Shown here piece by piece: positions 1 to 7,594 of a stretch of DNA of 17,616 nucleotides. Source of the stretch: an uncultured Bacteroidia bacterium (lineage in GTDB: Bacteria; Bacteroidota; Bacteroidia; Bacteroidales; UBA932); assembly GCA_902795785.1 (NCBI GenBank), contig CADBMK010000016.1, positions 1 to 17,616 on the forward strand, written 5' to 3'. Numbering within the stretch: the stretch's first letter is position 1; each line of letters opens with the position of its first letter. The notes under the pieces were generated by a model. It did not search any database and was not told the DNA's origin. It saw only the letters and a program-made list of their open reading frames with translations. A program made the position numbers and the translations under genes.

Positions 1-192
1 CTTATGGCCCAGTACCTCTCTGCAAGCAAGAAGTGGGACTGCTGGATAGCCTGGCTGATAGTAAATGTGGCGCAGATAGCCCTGCACCTTTCAGTCGGCA
101 ACATCTTCATGCCGATTGTCTGCGGCCTCTACCTGGTAAACGGCATCTGGTCCCTTATCACCTGGATTAAACTTTATAACAAGAAAGCATAA
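1..192 (+). CDS. pnuC: PnuC-like nicotinamide riboside/mononucleotide transporter, C-terminal fragment
   Basis: The reading frame is open from the first base of the window, so this is the 3' end of a gene that begins upstream; the internal ATG at 4 need not be the start. The visible 63 residues hold two hydrophobic segments (about residues 15-31 and 33-55) followed by a Lys-rich cytoplasmic tail. The pattern AQYLSASKKWDCWIAWL, a loop, then a second helix ending in ITWIKL resembles the last two helices of PnuC vitamin B3 transporters, where a basic 'A-x-K-K' loop precedes a W-rich helix. PnuC imports nicotinamide riboside across the inner membrane for NAD synthesis. The stop is 4 nt before sufC, so it is probably co-transcribed with it. 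The assignment rests on a short fragment; another small membrane protein is possible. Confidence 0.6.
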   Translation, partial: LMAQYLSASKKWDCWIAWLIVNVAQIALHLSVGNIFMPIVCGLYLVNGIWSLITWIKLYNKKA

Positions 193-196
193 GCAT

Positions 197-949
197 ATGG
201 CAAACGATATACTTTTGGAAATCAAGGACCTTCACGCCGGAATCGGCGAAAAGGAAATCCTCAAGGGTGTGAACCTCACAATCAGAAAGGGTGAGATTCA
301 CGCTGTAATGGGACCTAACGGAGCCGGCAAGAGCACCCTCTCAGCCGTCCTTACCGGTAAACCTATGTATGAGGTGACAAGTGGGTCGATAACCTTCATG
401 GGAAAGGACCTGCTTTCAATGTCTCCTGAGGAGCGTTCGTGGGCCGGAATCTTCATGAGTTTCCAGTATCCTGTGGAAATCCCGGGAGTTACGATTACCA
501 ATTTCATGAAGACGGCCATAAATGCCAAACGTGAGGCTCTCGGTCTTGAACCTATGAAGGCCGGAGACTTCCTTAAACTCCTGAAGGAGAAGATGGCATT
601 CGTGAAGATGCGCCCGGAGTTTGCCAAGCGTGAGGTTAACGTGGGCTTTTCCGGAGGTGAGAAGAAAAGGAACGAGATATTCCAGATGGCAATGCTCGAG
701 CCTAAGTTCTCCATCCTTGACGAGACCGACAGCGGACTTGACGTTGATGCCCTCAAAATTGTTGCGGACGGAGTAAACGCCCTCCATACCGAGGAGACGT
801 CGGCCATTATCATCACCCATTATCAGAAACTTCTGGAATACGTGGTTCCTGATGTGGTTCACGTTCTCAAAGCCGGCCGCATCGTTACGACAGGGGGCCG
901 TGAGCTTGTGGACGCAATCGAGAAAAATGGATTTGACCAGTTCCAGTAG
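197..949 (+). CDS. sufC: Fe-S cluster assembly ATPase SufC
   Basis: Cytosolic ABC-type ATPase that drives conformational change in the SufB/SufD scaffold during Fe-S cluster assembly. The 250-residue length is normal for SufC. Walker A is GPNGAGKST at residues 39-47; the Q-loop is in FMSFQYP (about residue 90-96); the ABC signature appears as FSGGEKKRNE near residues 150-159, with the Glu-Lys-Lys-Arg-Asn run typical of SufC; Walker B is SILDETDSGLD (about 171-182), with Asp after Glu-Thr as usual in SufC; the switch His is in IITHYQKLL. There is no transmembrane segment. It sits 4 nt after the pnuC-like gene and 3 nt before sufD. sufB, which normally lies directly upstream in Bacteroidota suf operons, is not here, and sufS does not follow sufD. 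Identity is very secure. Confidence 0.97.
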   Translation: MANDILLEIKDLHAGIGEKEILKGVNLTIRKGEIHAVMGPNGAGKSTLSAVLTGKPMYEVTSGSITFMGKDLLSMSPEERSWAGIFMSFQYPVEIPGVTITNFMKTAINAKREALGLEPMKAGDFLKLLKEKMAFVKMRPEFAKREVNVGFSGGEKKRNEIFQMAMLEPKFSILDETDSGLDVDALKIVADGVNALHTEETSAIIITHYQKLLEYVVPDVVHVLKAGRIVTTGGRELVDAIEKNGFDQFQ

Positions 950-952
950 ACT

Positions 953-1585
953 ATGGCAAACGAAGTATATATACTGCGTCCGGGTAGCCTGAGGCTGCCT
1001 CCCGAGCACGTGGAAGTCCATGACGGCGAGTCGCTGAACATGACGGTGATTGTCCTGCCGGGCGTTTCCGCACAGATACCTCTGCGCGTGGACGTCTGCG
1101 GCTCCAATGCCTCTGTCACCCTTAACGGCCTCTATCTCACGGACGCCTCCGACAATGTTTCCATAATCACCGACATACGCCATACGGTATCCGGAAGCAC
1201 CAGCACCCAGCTTTTCAACGGAGTGGCTTCCGGCCAGTCCCGCTTCAGTTTCTTCGGCAAGATCCTCATCGCGCAGGACGCACAGAAAATCGAGGCCTAC
1301 CAGACCAACAGGAACATCCTTCTCTCCCAGAACGCCACTGTGGATACGAAACCGCAGTTGGAAATCTACGCCGATGACGTGAAGTGCTCCCACGGAGCCA
1401 CGGTCGGCCAGCTCAATGCCGATGAGCAGTTCTATATGCGCTCAAGGGGCATTCCTGAAGTTGAGGCCAAGGTACTTCAGGTTATTTCTTTCCTTTCTCC
1501 GGTCCTTGCCGGCATCGAGGACGAGTCCCTCAGGGCGTCCCTTGCGGAAGAAGTGGAGAATGAAATCAGGAAGATGTCAGTATGA
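953..1585 (+). CDS. sufD: Short SufD-type Fe-S cluster assembly scaffold protein
   Basis: SufD pairs with SufB and SufC as the scaffold complex for Fe-S cluster assembly and iron acquisition. The C-terminal half is unmistakable: DTKPQLEIYADDVKCSHGAT followed by DEQFYMRSRGI and a helical tail (residues ~131-208), close to the E. coli SufD C-terminus. His147, in KCSHGATVG, corresponds to the conserved SufD His implicated in cluster assembly. At 210 residues it is about half the usual 400-450. What is missing is the N-terminal helical region and the early beta-helix; residues 20-130 are beta-strand-rich and look like the core beta-helix. The ATG starts 3 nt after the sufC stop, and no coding remnant separates the two genes, so this looks like a genuinely short gene rather than a broken one. 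Its stop overlaps tsaE by 4 nt (ATGA). It might instead resemble a minimal one-subunit SufB/D-like scaffold. Confidence 0.88.
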   Translation: MANEVYILRPGSLRLPPEHVEVHDGESLNMTVIVLPGVSAQIPLRVDVCGSNASVTLNGLYLTDASDNVSIITDIRHTVSGSTSTQLFNGVASGQSRFSFFGKILIAQDAQKIEAYQTNRNILLSQNATVDTKPQLEIYADDVKCSHGATVGQLNADEQFYMRSRGIPEVEAKVLQVISFLSPVLAGIEDESLRASLAEEVENEIRKMSV

Positions 1586-2007
1586 AACACGAAATTGTAA
1601 TTAAAAGCCTTGCCGGTATCGACGATGCCGCAAGGCAGTTCCTTAAGGAAATAGGCCAGAACAAGCTTGTGGCCCTCTATGCGCCTATGGGTGCGGGCAA
1701 GACTACTTTCACATCGGCCGTCTGCCGCTGCCTCGGAGTGGCGGAGGATGCCGTCAGCTCGCCTACCTTTGCAATCGTAAACGAGTACAAGACAGCCTCT
1801 GGCGAGCCTATGTTCCATTTCGATTTCTACAGGATAACCAGGATAGCCGAAGCTCTTGACATCGGCTTCTATGATTATATTGACAGCGGTGCGCTCTGTA
1901 TCATGGAGTGGCCTGAGAATATTGAGGAAATCCTCCCTGAGGAGACCCTCAAGGTGTATATCCACGTCTCAGAAGACGAAACAAGAACCCTCACCTGGGA
2001 AGACTGA
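1582..2007 (+). CDS. tsaE: tRNA threonylcarbamoyladenosine biosynthesis ATPase TsaE
   Basis: TsaE is the small ATPase that, with TsaB and TsaD, completes the universal t6A37 modification of ANN-decoding tRNAs in the cytosol. The 141-residue length is typical. The P-loop is PMGAGKTTF (about residues 35-43). Other family hallmarks are SSPTFAIVNEY (switch-like region, about 59-69), the HFDFYRI motif (about 78-84) and MEWPENI near residue 112. The start codon overlaps the sufD stop (ATGA at 1582-1585), implying translational coupling in the pnuC-sufC-sufD-tsaE-ispE transcript. TsaB and TsaD are not in this window. The assignment is secure. Confidence 0.95.
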   Translation: MKHEIVIKSLAGIDDAARQFLKEIGQNKLVALYAPMGAGKTTFTSAVCRCLGVAEDAVSSPTFAIVNEYKTASGEPMFHFDFYRITRIAEALDIGFYDYIDSGALCIMEWPENIEEILPEETLKVYIHVSEDETRTLTWED

Positions 2008-2010
2008 TCC

Positions 2011-2847
2011 ATGGTAACATCTCCAAACGTCAAGATTAACCTGGGCCTTTCGGTAATCAGAAAGCGTGAAGACGGATTCCACGAACTGGAAACCCTTTTC
2101 GTGCCGTACTTCGACATTCACGACACCCTTGAAATAATAACGGGCGATGACTTCAGCGTCACGTCCGCATCCCTTTTCGCAAGGTATGACGAAGGCACTA
2201 TGGTCCAGGGAATATCCGAGGACGGAAAACTAATGATAACAATAGCCCGCCGTGAAGGCGTGGACTGGGATCCCCTCAAGGATCTCTGCAGCAAGGCTTA
2301 CGCCCTTCTGGATGCGGACTTCAACCTTCCTCCGGTTAAGATATTCCTTGAAAAGACATCTCCCGTCGGCGCCGGCCTTGGAGGAGGATCGGCAGACGCA
2401 GCCTTTGCCCTCAGGATGATCAGTGACCTTTTCGAACTGAAACTCAGCGATGAAACCCTGGCGGGCTATGCAGCAAGGCTGGGCAGCGACTGCTCGTTCT
2501 TTATATATAACAAGCCGATGATAGGCTCGGGCAGGGGAGAAATCCTTGAGCCTTATGAACTGGACCTTTCAGGCTATCAGCTTCAGGTGATTGTCCCGGA
2601 GGGGGTAGCCGTATCAACGGCCGAGGCGTACAAGGGAATAAAGCCAAGCGGAAGGACCAATCTCAAAGAAGTCCTTGCGCAGCCGGTAGAGTCCTGGAAA
2701 GAGAGTCTTGTGAACGATTTTGAGGAGACGGTATTCCCTCATCACCCAGAAATCCCTGCAATAAAGAATAGCCTGTACGAGAGCGGCGCCGTCTATGCCG
2801 CGATGTCGGGCTCCGGATCGGCCCTTTTTGCAATTTACAGGAAGTAG
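2011..2847 (+). CDS. ispE: 4-diphosphocytidyl-2-C-methyl-D-erythritol kinase
   Basis: GHMP-family kinase that phosphorylates CDP-methylerythritol with ATP in the non-mevalonate (MEP) route to isoprenoid precursors. The 278 residues match the family. Near the N-terminus is NVKINLGL, with the substrate-contacting Lys8; the glycine-rich ATP loop is PVGAGLGGGSADAA (about residues 117-130); the catalytic Asp is in LGSDCSFFI (about 155); and the third GHMP motif is AMSGSGSALFAIY at the C-terminus. It begins 3 nt after tsaE and ends the plus-strand operon. Its stop is only 3 nt from the nrdG stop on the other strand, and no terminator is visible in the gap. Very secure call. Confidence 0.96.
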   Translation: MVTSPNVKINLGLSVIRKREDGFHELETLFVPYFDIHDTLEIITGDDFSVTSASLFARYDEGTMVQGISEDGKLMITIARREGVDWDPLKDLCSKAYALLDADFNLPPVKIFLEKTSPVGAGLGGGSADAAFALRMISDLFELKLSDETLAGYAARLGSDCSFFIYNKPMIGSGRGEILEPYELDLSGYQLQVIVPEGVAVSTAEAYKGIKPSGRTNLKEVLAQPVESWKESLVNDFEETVFPHHPEIPAIKNSLYESGAVYAAMSGSGSALFAIYRK

Positions 2848-2850
2848 TAT

Positions 2851-3360
2851 CTATTTAAGGATTACCGGGACGGTGCCTGGAATGGTATCGTCAGGCTTGC
2901 CTTTGAGATATATGATTCTCTGGTTCGGGGAACCCCTGAAAAGAAGCGTGGTGTCCCTGTGCTTGATGTCGAAAGGTCCGTCCACAAGCACGTCAAGATA
3001 GGGAAGCATCATCGAAAGACGCTTGTCCGCCCTGATCTGTTCGATTGTGAATCCTGTCCAGCACCAGATGGTCTTGTCCGTTTCTTCCTTGATCCTTCTT
3101 GCAAGTTCTGTGAAAGCCTCCACCTGATAGAACGGGTCTCCTCCCGAAAAAGACACGTTGGCCATATCGTCGGCCTTGATGACATCCAGAAGTTCCTGAA
3201 CGGTTACCCAATGCCCGTTTTTCATATCCCAGGACTGGGGGTTGTGGCAGCCCTCGCATTTATGATAGCAACCCGCGCAGTATATGGATGTCCTGAGACC
3301 GGGGCCGTCAGCCATGGTCTGTTCAAGGACTTCCATTATGCAAATCTTCTGATTATCCAT
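2851..3360 (-). CDS. nrdG: Anaerobic ribonucleoside-triphosphate reductase activating protein
   Basis: Radical-SAM enzyme that uses a [4Fe-4S] cluster and S-adenosylmethionine to form the glycyl radical on NrdD. With the start at 3360, the cluster motif is C31-YHK-C35-EG-C38, preceded by DGPGLRTSIYCAG, and followed by CHNPQSWD and VSFSGGDPF (the SAM-binding GGE-like motif). TIWCWTGFT and YLDVLVDGPF are also typical of NrdG. An upstream ATG at 3381 would give 176 residues but overlaps the envC-like gene by 19 nt; the start at 3360 gives 169 residues, a 2 nt gap and an N-terminus nearer to the family. It is the last gene of the minus-strand cluster. Its substrate NrdD is encoded at 13324-15531 on the other strand, an unusual separation. 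Confidence 0.95.
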   Translation of the reverse strand: MDNQKICIMEVLEQTMADGPGLRTSIYCAGCYHKCEGCHNPQSWDMKNGHWVTVQELLDVIKADDMANVSFSGGDPFYQVEAFTELARRIKEETDKTIWCWTGFTIEQIRADKRLSMMLPYLDVLVDGPFDIKHRDTTLLFRGSPNQRIIYLKGKPDDTIPGTVPVILK

Positions 3361-3362
3361 GA

Positions 3363-4559
3363 TTATCTTGGCCTGAGCCATGTCTGTGGGTTCTGAGGTG
3401 TCTTCCCGTACCAGATCTGGAGATGGAACTGAGCCTCCCCTGAAATGGCTCCGACCTTGCCGAGAACCTGTCCTGTCTTAACCTTGTCTCCTGCCTTCAC
3501 CGAAACTGAGCCCATCTTGCAGTAGAATGAGAAGTAGTTGCCGTGCTGAACGAGGACGCACTGATTGTATCCTGGCATTACGACAATCTGCTTGACCACC
3601 CCGTCGAACACGGCCTTGACCGGTTCCGCGTCGTTGGTGGCTATGGTGATACCGTTGTTGAACGGCAGTTTGACATTCTTGTAAACAGGGTGGAAATGCT
3701 GACCGTATCCGTCGATGACCGGTCCGTTTACTGGCCATGGAAGCTTGCCCTTGTTGGCCGCAAACTCGTTTGCAAGCGTGTAGTCTATAGGAGCCTGGGC
3801 TTTCTTGTTTTTCTTGGACTGGTTCTGGGCCATTGCGGCCTTGATTATCCTTTCGATTTCCCTGTTGAGCGCTTCTACCTGCTTGCGCTTGGCTTCCAGG
3901 TCGGACTTGTACTTTTTCCCGCTGCGCCTCAGGGTATTGACCAGCTGGTTGGATTCCTTTTCTTCGGCCTGCAGTTTGGTGAGTTCTCCCATGCGGATAT
4001 TTCTCATCCTCTGGGCGGATGATCTCATCTTTTCCATCTGGCCCTTCTTCTCAAGAAGTTCGTCCTTGGTGGCGATGATCTTCTTTGCCTGGGTGTTCAT
4101 CTGCTCTGAAAGGCTGTGGAGATATCCGAATCTGCGGAATGCCTGGCCAAGATTCTCGCTGCCGAGGATGTACATATACCACACCCTTGCATCGCGGTTC
4201 TTGTAGGCGTTTTTAACGAGTCGGGTGTAGTAGAAAGACATCGTGTCCAGACGGGCCTGAAGAACGGCAATCTCGGCTCCTTTTACCCTGATGGAGTCCT
4301 CAATGGTTGCAATTTCCCTGTCACTTTCCGCAATGAGGTCGTTTCGGGAAGCAATCTTTTTCTTTACGAGGGTCAGGTTGGAGAGGGCCTTGTTCTGATT
4401 CTTCGTATTCTGCTGAATCTGTTTGTCGAGAATCCTGATTTCCTCTTCAAGCCTTGCCTTGCGGCTTTCCTGAGCCGATGTATTCTGGGAGAATGCAGGC
4501 GCTGACGCCATTATGAGGACAACGGCGGAAAAGAGGATATGAAGGAGACTTTTATTCAT
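3363..4559 (-). CDS. EnvC-like coiled-coil protein with degenerate LytM (peptidase M23) domain
   Basis: Probably a periplasmic activator of cell-wall amidases acting at the septum. From the start at 4559 there is a signal peptide (MNKSLLHILF..., ending about ASAPAFSQ, residues 1-25), then two long charged coiled-coil stretches (about 28-120 and 150-250), a Lys/Gln-rich linker, and a C-terminal LytM domain (about 275-398). The zinc-binding residues are largely lost: the usual H-x-GIDI reads NNGITI, and the HxH of THLHFEI reads AQFHLQI, leaving one His. This is like E. coli EnvC, whose LytM domain is catalytically dead and activates AmiA/AmiB, so a non-enzymatic role is inferred. The longer frame to 4631 adds 24 residues before the signal peptide and is unlikely. 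The ATG overlaps the TPR gene stop by 8 nt. nrdG follows after 2 nt. Confidence 0.85.
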   Translation of the reverse strand: MNKSLLHILFSAVVLIMASAPAFSQNTSAQESRKARLEEEIRILDKQIQQNTKNQNKALSNLTLVKKKIASRNDLIAESDREIATIEDSIRVKGAEIAVLQARLDTMSFYYTRLVKNAYKNRDARVWYMYILGSENLGQAFRRFGYLHSLSEQMNTQAKKIIATKDELLEKKGQMEKMRSSAQRMRNIRMGELTKLQAEEKESNQLVNTLRRSGKKYKSDLEAKRKQVEALNREIERIIKAAMAQNQSKKNKKAQAPIDYTLANEFAANKGKLPWPVNGPVIDGYGQHFHPVYKNVKLPFNNGITIATNDAEPVKAVFDGVVKQIVVMPGYNQCVLVQHGNYFSFYCKMGSVSVKAGDKVKTGQVLGKVGAISGEAQFHLQIWYGKTPQNPQTWLRPR

Positions 4560-6201
4560 CTTTGGTTTCGGCCAGATTATAGTAATACTGGGAGAGGTCA
4601 TTGTCCCCGAGAGCCTTGAGGACCTCGACATAATGCGTGAGGATGGTTTTGCTTTCCTTGCCTCCGTGCATCATCGCTTTCTTGAAATAGAGCTTGGCTT
4701 CAGCCGCCTTGCCTCTGAGGTACAGAATCCAGGCATAGGTGTCAAGATAAGTGGCGTTTTCAGGATTGCGGAGAATCACCTTATGGCTCATTTCCTCGGC
4801 CTTCTTAAGCTTCATCCTTGATTCGCTCAGGAAGTAAGCGTAGTTGTTGAGGTTCGAGTCTGATTCCGGCTTCAGCTTAAGGGCCAGTTCGTAGGCTTTA
4901 AAACAGCTTTTCTTATCGCCCATATGCCAGTATACGTCACCGAGGGAGCCCAGGAGAATAGGAGTGTCGACGGTATCGACCGGAGATGTGTCCAAAATGG
5001 TTTCAAGGCATTTTGCACAGTCCTCATATTTGCCCAGCTGGAAGCAGCAAGTGCTTTTGGTGTAAAGATAGGCAGGGTTTGCCGGCTCCTTGACCAGGGC
5101 GGTGTCAAGTACGTTAATGCATTCCTGCCATCTTTTTGAATCCTGCAGGAGGCTGGTAAGCAGTATGACGGCGGAAGAGTTCTTCTCGCTGGCGCTTTTC
5201 ATATAGTCCCTGGCAAGGTCGATAGCCTTGTCCTTCCTGTTTAATTTATAGTTGAACTGGACTGCGTTTATGATGATGGAAGAGTCTTTCGGGTGAAGGG
5301 TCAGGGCCTTGTTCATGACGGAATCCATCCGGCTTTCGAACATTGAGAAAAACCTCGGGTCCATTCCTTTGAACAGGGCGTCAAGGTAATCGTGTTTCTC
5401 GCCGGCGGAGATTGAGGCTGAACCGGCGAATGTCTCAAGGGTGTTGAAGTAATCGTCGTATTTCCTCTTCATCCTGTAGATCTCGGCCTTGCCTACAAGG
5501 GCGTGGGCGAATTCGCTGTCAATCCCGAGGGCCTCGTCGTAATACTTCAGGGCCAGGGAATCGTTGTACTCCATCATCTCAAGGTCTCCGAGTGTGGAAA
5601 CGACGGGCAGGGACAGGTTGTCCCTGTTGTATTTCAGAAGGACCTCCTTTGCCTCGGCTGTCTTGTTCTGCTGCATGAGAATCTGGTAGCGAGTGAGGAC
5701 TGTCCTTTCATTCTGACCTTCGGAAGCCTCTACGTTGTCAAGGGCCATGATGGCCTTGTCATATTTCTTGTCGCCAAGGTACAGGTCCAGAAGGCGGTAG
5801 AACGCCGAGACCTTCTTTGGGAATTTTTTGATGATTTTCTCACAGACAAGGGCGGCGGCATCGTAGTCGTTCAGGTAAATATAGGCATAGGACAGCCTGT
5901 CGTAATACCAGTAGTTGGTTGAATCTATTGCGATGGCCTTTTTGAATTCTTCGCAGGCCAGCTCGTACTGTTTTCTGCCAAGGTCGCACTGACCCATATA
6001 GTACCAGCAGGCATCGTAATTACCGTCGGCCGCCGTAATGGCCTTGAACATTTGTCTAGCCGCAGTGTAATCTCCTTTGTTGTAGATGTTTACCGCGTTT
6101 GTGAATGCGGCGTCCTTTTCCCTCTCGCTTTTGTTCTGCGAGAAGGAGGCCAGGGGGAGCATGGCCAGCAGTATGGTGAGTATCGTTGATTTAAATTTCA
6201 T
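4552..6201 (-). CDS. Secreted tetratricopeptide-repeat protein
   Basis: An exported TPR protein, 549 residues from the start at 6201. MKFKSTILTILLAMLPLASFSQ is a clear signal peptide with probable cleavage near SFSQ. The rest is a chain of degenerate 34-residue helical repeats, with recognisable units such as GDYTAARQMFKAI, YELACEEFKKAIAID, NDYDAAALVCEKI, KYDKAIMALDNV and KYEDCAKCLETIL. TPRs are protein-docking scaffolds, and no enzyme motif is seen. The frame continues 28 residues upstream to 6285, but that extension is basic and precedes the signal peptide, so it was not used. It overlaps the EnvC-like gene by 8 nt, which suggests the two products work together at the envelope; in many Bacteroidota a TPR protein and an M23 protein are neighbours. 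The exact partner is unknown. A TAnnTTTG promoter core lies 17-24 nt upstream. Confidence 0.88.
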   Translation of the reverse strand: MKFKSTILTILLAMLPLASFSQNKSEREKDAAFTNAVNIYNKGDYTAARQMFKAITAADGNYDACWYYMGQCDLGRKQYELACEEFKKAIAIDSTNYWYYDRLSYAYIYLNDYDAAALVCEKIIKKFPKKVSAFYRLLDLYLGDKKYDKAIMALDNVEASEGQNERTVLTRYQILMQQNKTAEAKEVLLKYNRDNLSLPVVSTLGDLEMMEYNDSLALKYYDEALGIDSEFAHALVGKAEIYRMKRKYDDYFNTLETFAGSASISAGEKHDYLDALFKGMDPRFFSMFESRMDSVMNKALTLHPKDSSIIINAVQFNYKLNRKDKAIDLARDYMKSASEKNSSAVILLTSLLQDSKRWQECINVLDTALVKEPANPAYLYTKSTCCFQLGKYEDCAKCLETILDTSPVDTVDTPILLGSLGDVYWHMGDKKSCFKAYELALKLKPESDSNLNNYAYFLSESRMKLKKAEEMSHKVILRNPENATYLDTYAWILYLRGKAAEAKLYFKKAMMHGGKESKTILTHYVEVLKALGDNDLSQYYYNLAETKDE

Positions 6202-6217
6202 AGCAGAATTGTATCTA

Positions 6218-6225
6218 CAAAAATA
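6218..6225 (-). promoter_or_regulatory. Bacteroidota -7 promoter element for the TPR gene
   Basis: On the minus strand this reads TATTTTTG, an exact match to the Bacteroidota -7 consensus TAnnTTTG. It lies 16 nt upstream of the chosen ATG at 6201, giving a leader of only about 10-12 nt. No clear -33 TTTG was found at the expected 19-21 nt spacing. It supports the start at 6201 over the one at 6285, because the longer frame would have to be transcribed from elsewhere. Confidence 0.55.
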
Positions 6226-6340
6226 ATACAATTTACGTCTTCTTGGCCCGAAATCGACAATTCCCCGACGGGTTTTACAATTCAAGGGATAATACCACGC
6301 TAAATGAAGGGGTCAGGAAACCATTTTCGGCATTCTTGAA

Positions 6341-6348
6341 CATATTTG
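6341..6348 (+). promoter_or_regulatory. Near-consensus -7 promoter element abutting the lipoprotein start
   Basis: CATATTTG differs by one base from TATATTTG, the form used elsewhere in this window. It ends only 4 nt before the ATG at 6353, so if it is used, transcription would start at or just before the start codon and the mRNA would be nearly leaderless. No convincing -33 box is seen. Confidence 0.4.
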
Positions 6349-6352
6349 CGGC

Positions 6353-7594
6353 ATGAAAAACTTCAAATATATCATTGCCGCGGCATTGACTGTCATGACC
6401 GTGGCCTGCGAGATGGATGACCTCAAATTCGGTCGCCCGCGTTCCCGGACGGGTACTGAGGTGGAAAGGCATAAAAAGGATTCCACCGCGGGTGTCGAGG
6501 TTCCGGATACGGCCGTGTGGGTGACGGCTGTATCCTATCCTGAAGACTACTATTGGAGATATGACTCCCTTGAGGATTCAAACGGGGCGGTACTGGAACT
6601 CTACTGCAATTCCGTGAAAAAGCTTTCCATTCCAACCGGATTCAAGTACAGGATCAGTTCCTATGGGGATAAGAACCATTTTCTGGACGGGGCCGTGTAT
6701 TCCGACTGGTTTGACGGCCAGAATACCTATCTGAGCAGGAACGGCGTTCTGATAGCATCCTGGGAGGGACGCTATATGGTGAAAGGCCTGATGAAGGATG
6801 GCGATACTCTCTGGACTCTGGCTTCCAGCAGGACGGGCAAGGGGCTTTTACTTTTGAAAAACGGGGTGGAGGCTTTCCGTGCGGACAACGGCTGCGTATT
6901 CGGGAGCGTTTACGATTCGGCTTGCCCTACCGGAGGCTTCTATGAAACCGGTGGGCGGAAGTGTTTCTGCTACTATGAGGAAGACGCGGCGGGAGGATTC
7001 AAGAAGAACAATTACTATACGTGGGTGGACGGCAAACTGGAAAAGCACGATTCTCAGGTGGAGAATGTGGACGATATGCGCGTCTGCTCCGCCCACGTGT
7101 TCTTTGTCGGCAGGAACAAGTCCGACAAGGATGTGGTAAGGGTCGTGATGGACGGCACCCAGACGCTTCTTTCCGGGACCAGGGGTCTGAGCATACGCAG
7201 TTGCAAGCTGATGGAGATCGGGTCTTCTGTTTATATCAGCGGGATCGAGTATAAGGATAAAAACTCCAGGAATACCGTCCTGTGGAATTCCAGGGGGCTT
7301 GTCAAACGCTTCTATGACCGGGACTGCTACTTTTATCGGAACGGGGATAATGTGGGAGTGATAGACACAAATCTTATGGGGCACGATACTTCCATCGATT
7401 ATCTGAACAGGAGGGAGGATACGCATTACAGCCGTTTTGTAAACCCGAGAAACGCTGTCTTCTTTGACGGGAAGCCCTACATTGCCTTCGACTGGGGGGA
7501 TGACGGCTTTGTGACCTGGCATAATGGCGATACCTCTTATGTGAAAATAAACGGATATGCCGTCTGTATCAATGTAACCGTGAAAAAGAAATGA
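6353..7594 (+). CDS. Lipoprotein of unknown function, possibly surface-exposed
   Basis: I do not recognise a named family. The 413-residue product starts with a lipoprotein signal (MKNFKYIIAAALTVMTVAC, lipobox TVAC, lipidated Cys19). Acidic residues follow at once (EMDD), resembling the Asp/Glu-rich lipoprotein export signal that sends Bacteroidota lipoproteins to the cell surface. After a charged linker (20-50), the body is beta-rich with recurring short W/Y-x-x-G or N-G turns: NGVLIASWEG, KNGVEAFRAD, WVDGKLEKH, MDGTQTLLSG, WNSRGLVKRF, HNGDTSYVKI. These look like blades of a beta-propeller, which is an inference. No catalytic motif is visible. Its stop overlaps the yifB start by 4 nt (ATGA), an odd partner for a DNA-uptake type ATPase. 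Confidence 0.75.
   Translation: MKNFKYIIAAALTVMTVACEMDDLKFGRPRSRTGTEVERHKKDSTAGVEVPDTAVWVTAVSYPEDYYWRYDSLEDSNGAVLELYCNSVKKLSIPTGFKYRISSYGDKNHFLDGAVYSDWFDGQNTYLSRNGVLIASWEGRYMVKGLMKDGDTLWTLASSRTGKGLLLLKNGVEAFRADNGCVFGSVYDSACPTGGFYETGGRKCFCYYEEDAAGGFKKNNYYTWVDGKLEKHDSQVENVDDMRVCSAHVFFVGRNKSDKDVVRVVMDGTQTLLSGTRGLSIRSCKLMEIGSSVYISGIEYKDKNSRNTVLWNSRGLVKRFYDRDCYFYRNGDNVGVIDTNLMGHDTSIDYLNRREDTHYSRFVNPRNAVFFDGKPYIAFDWGDDGFVTWHNGDTSYVKINGYAVCINVTVKKK

Noticed and set aside
416..1393. 325-codon minus-strand frame opposite sufC and sufD
   Set aside because: It spans two secure plus-strand genes, lacks any family signature, and is a typical antisense shadow.
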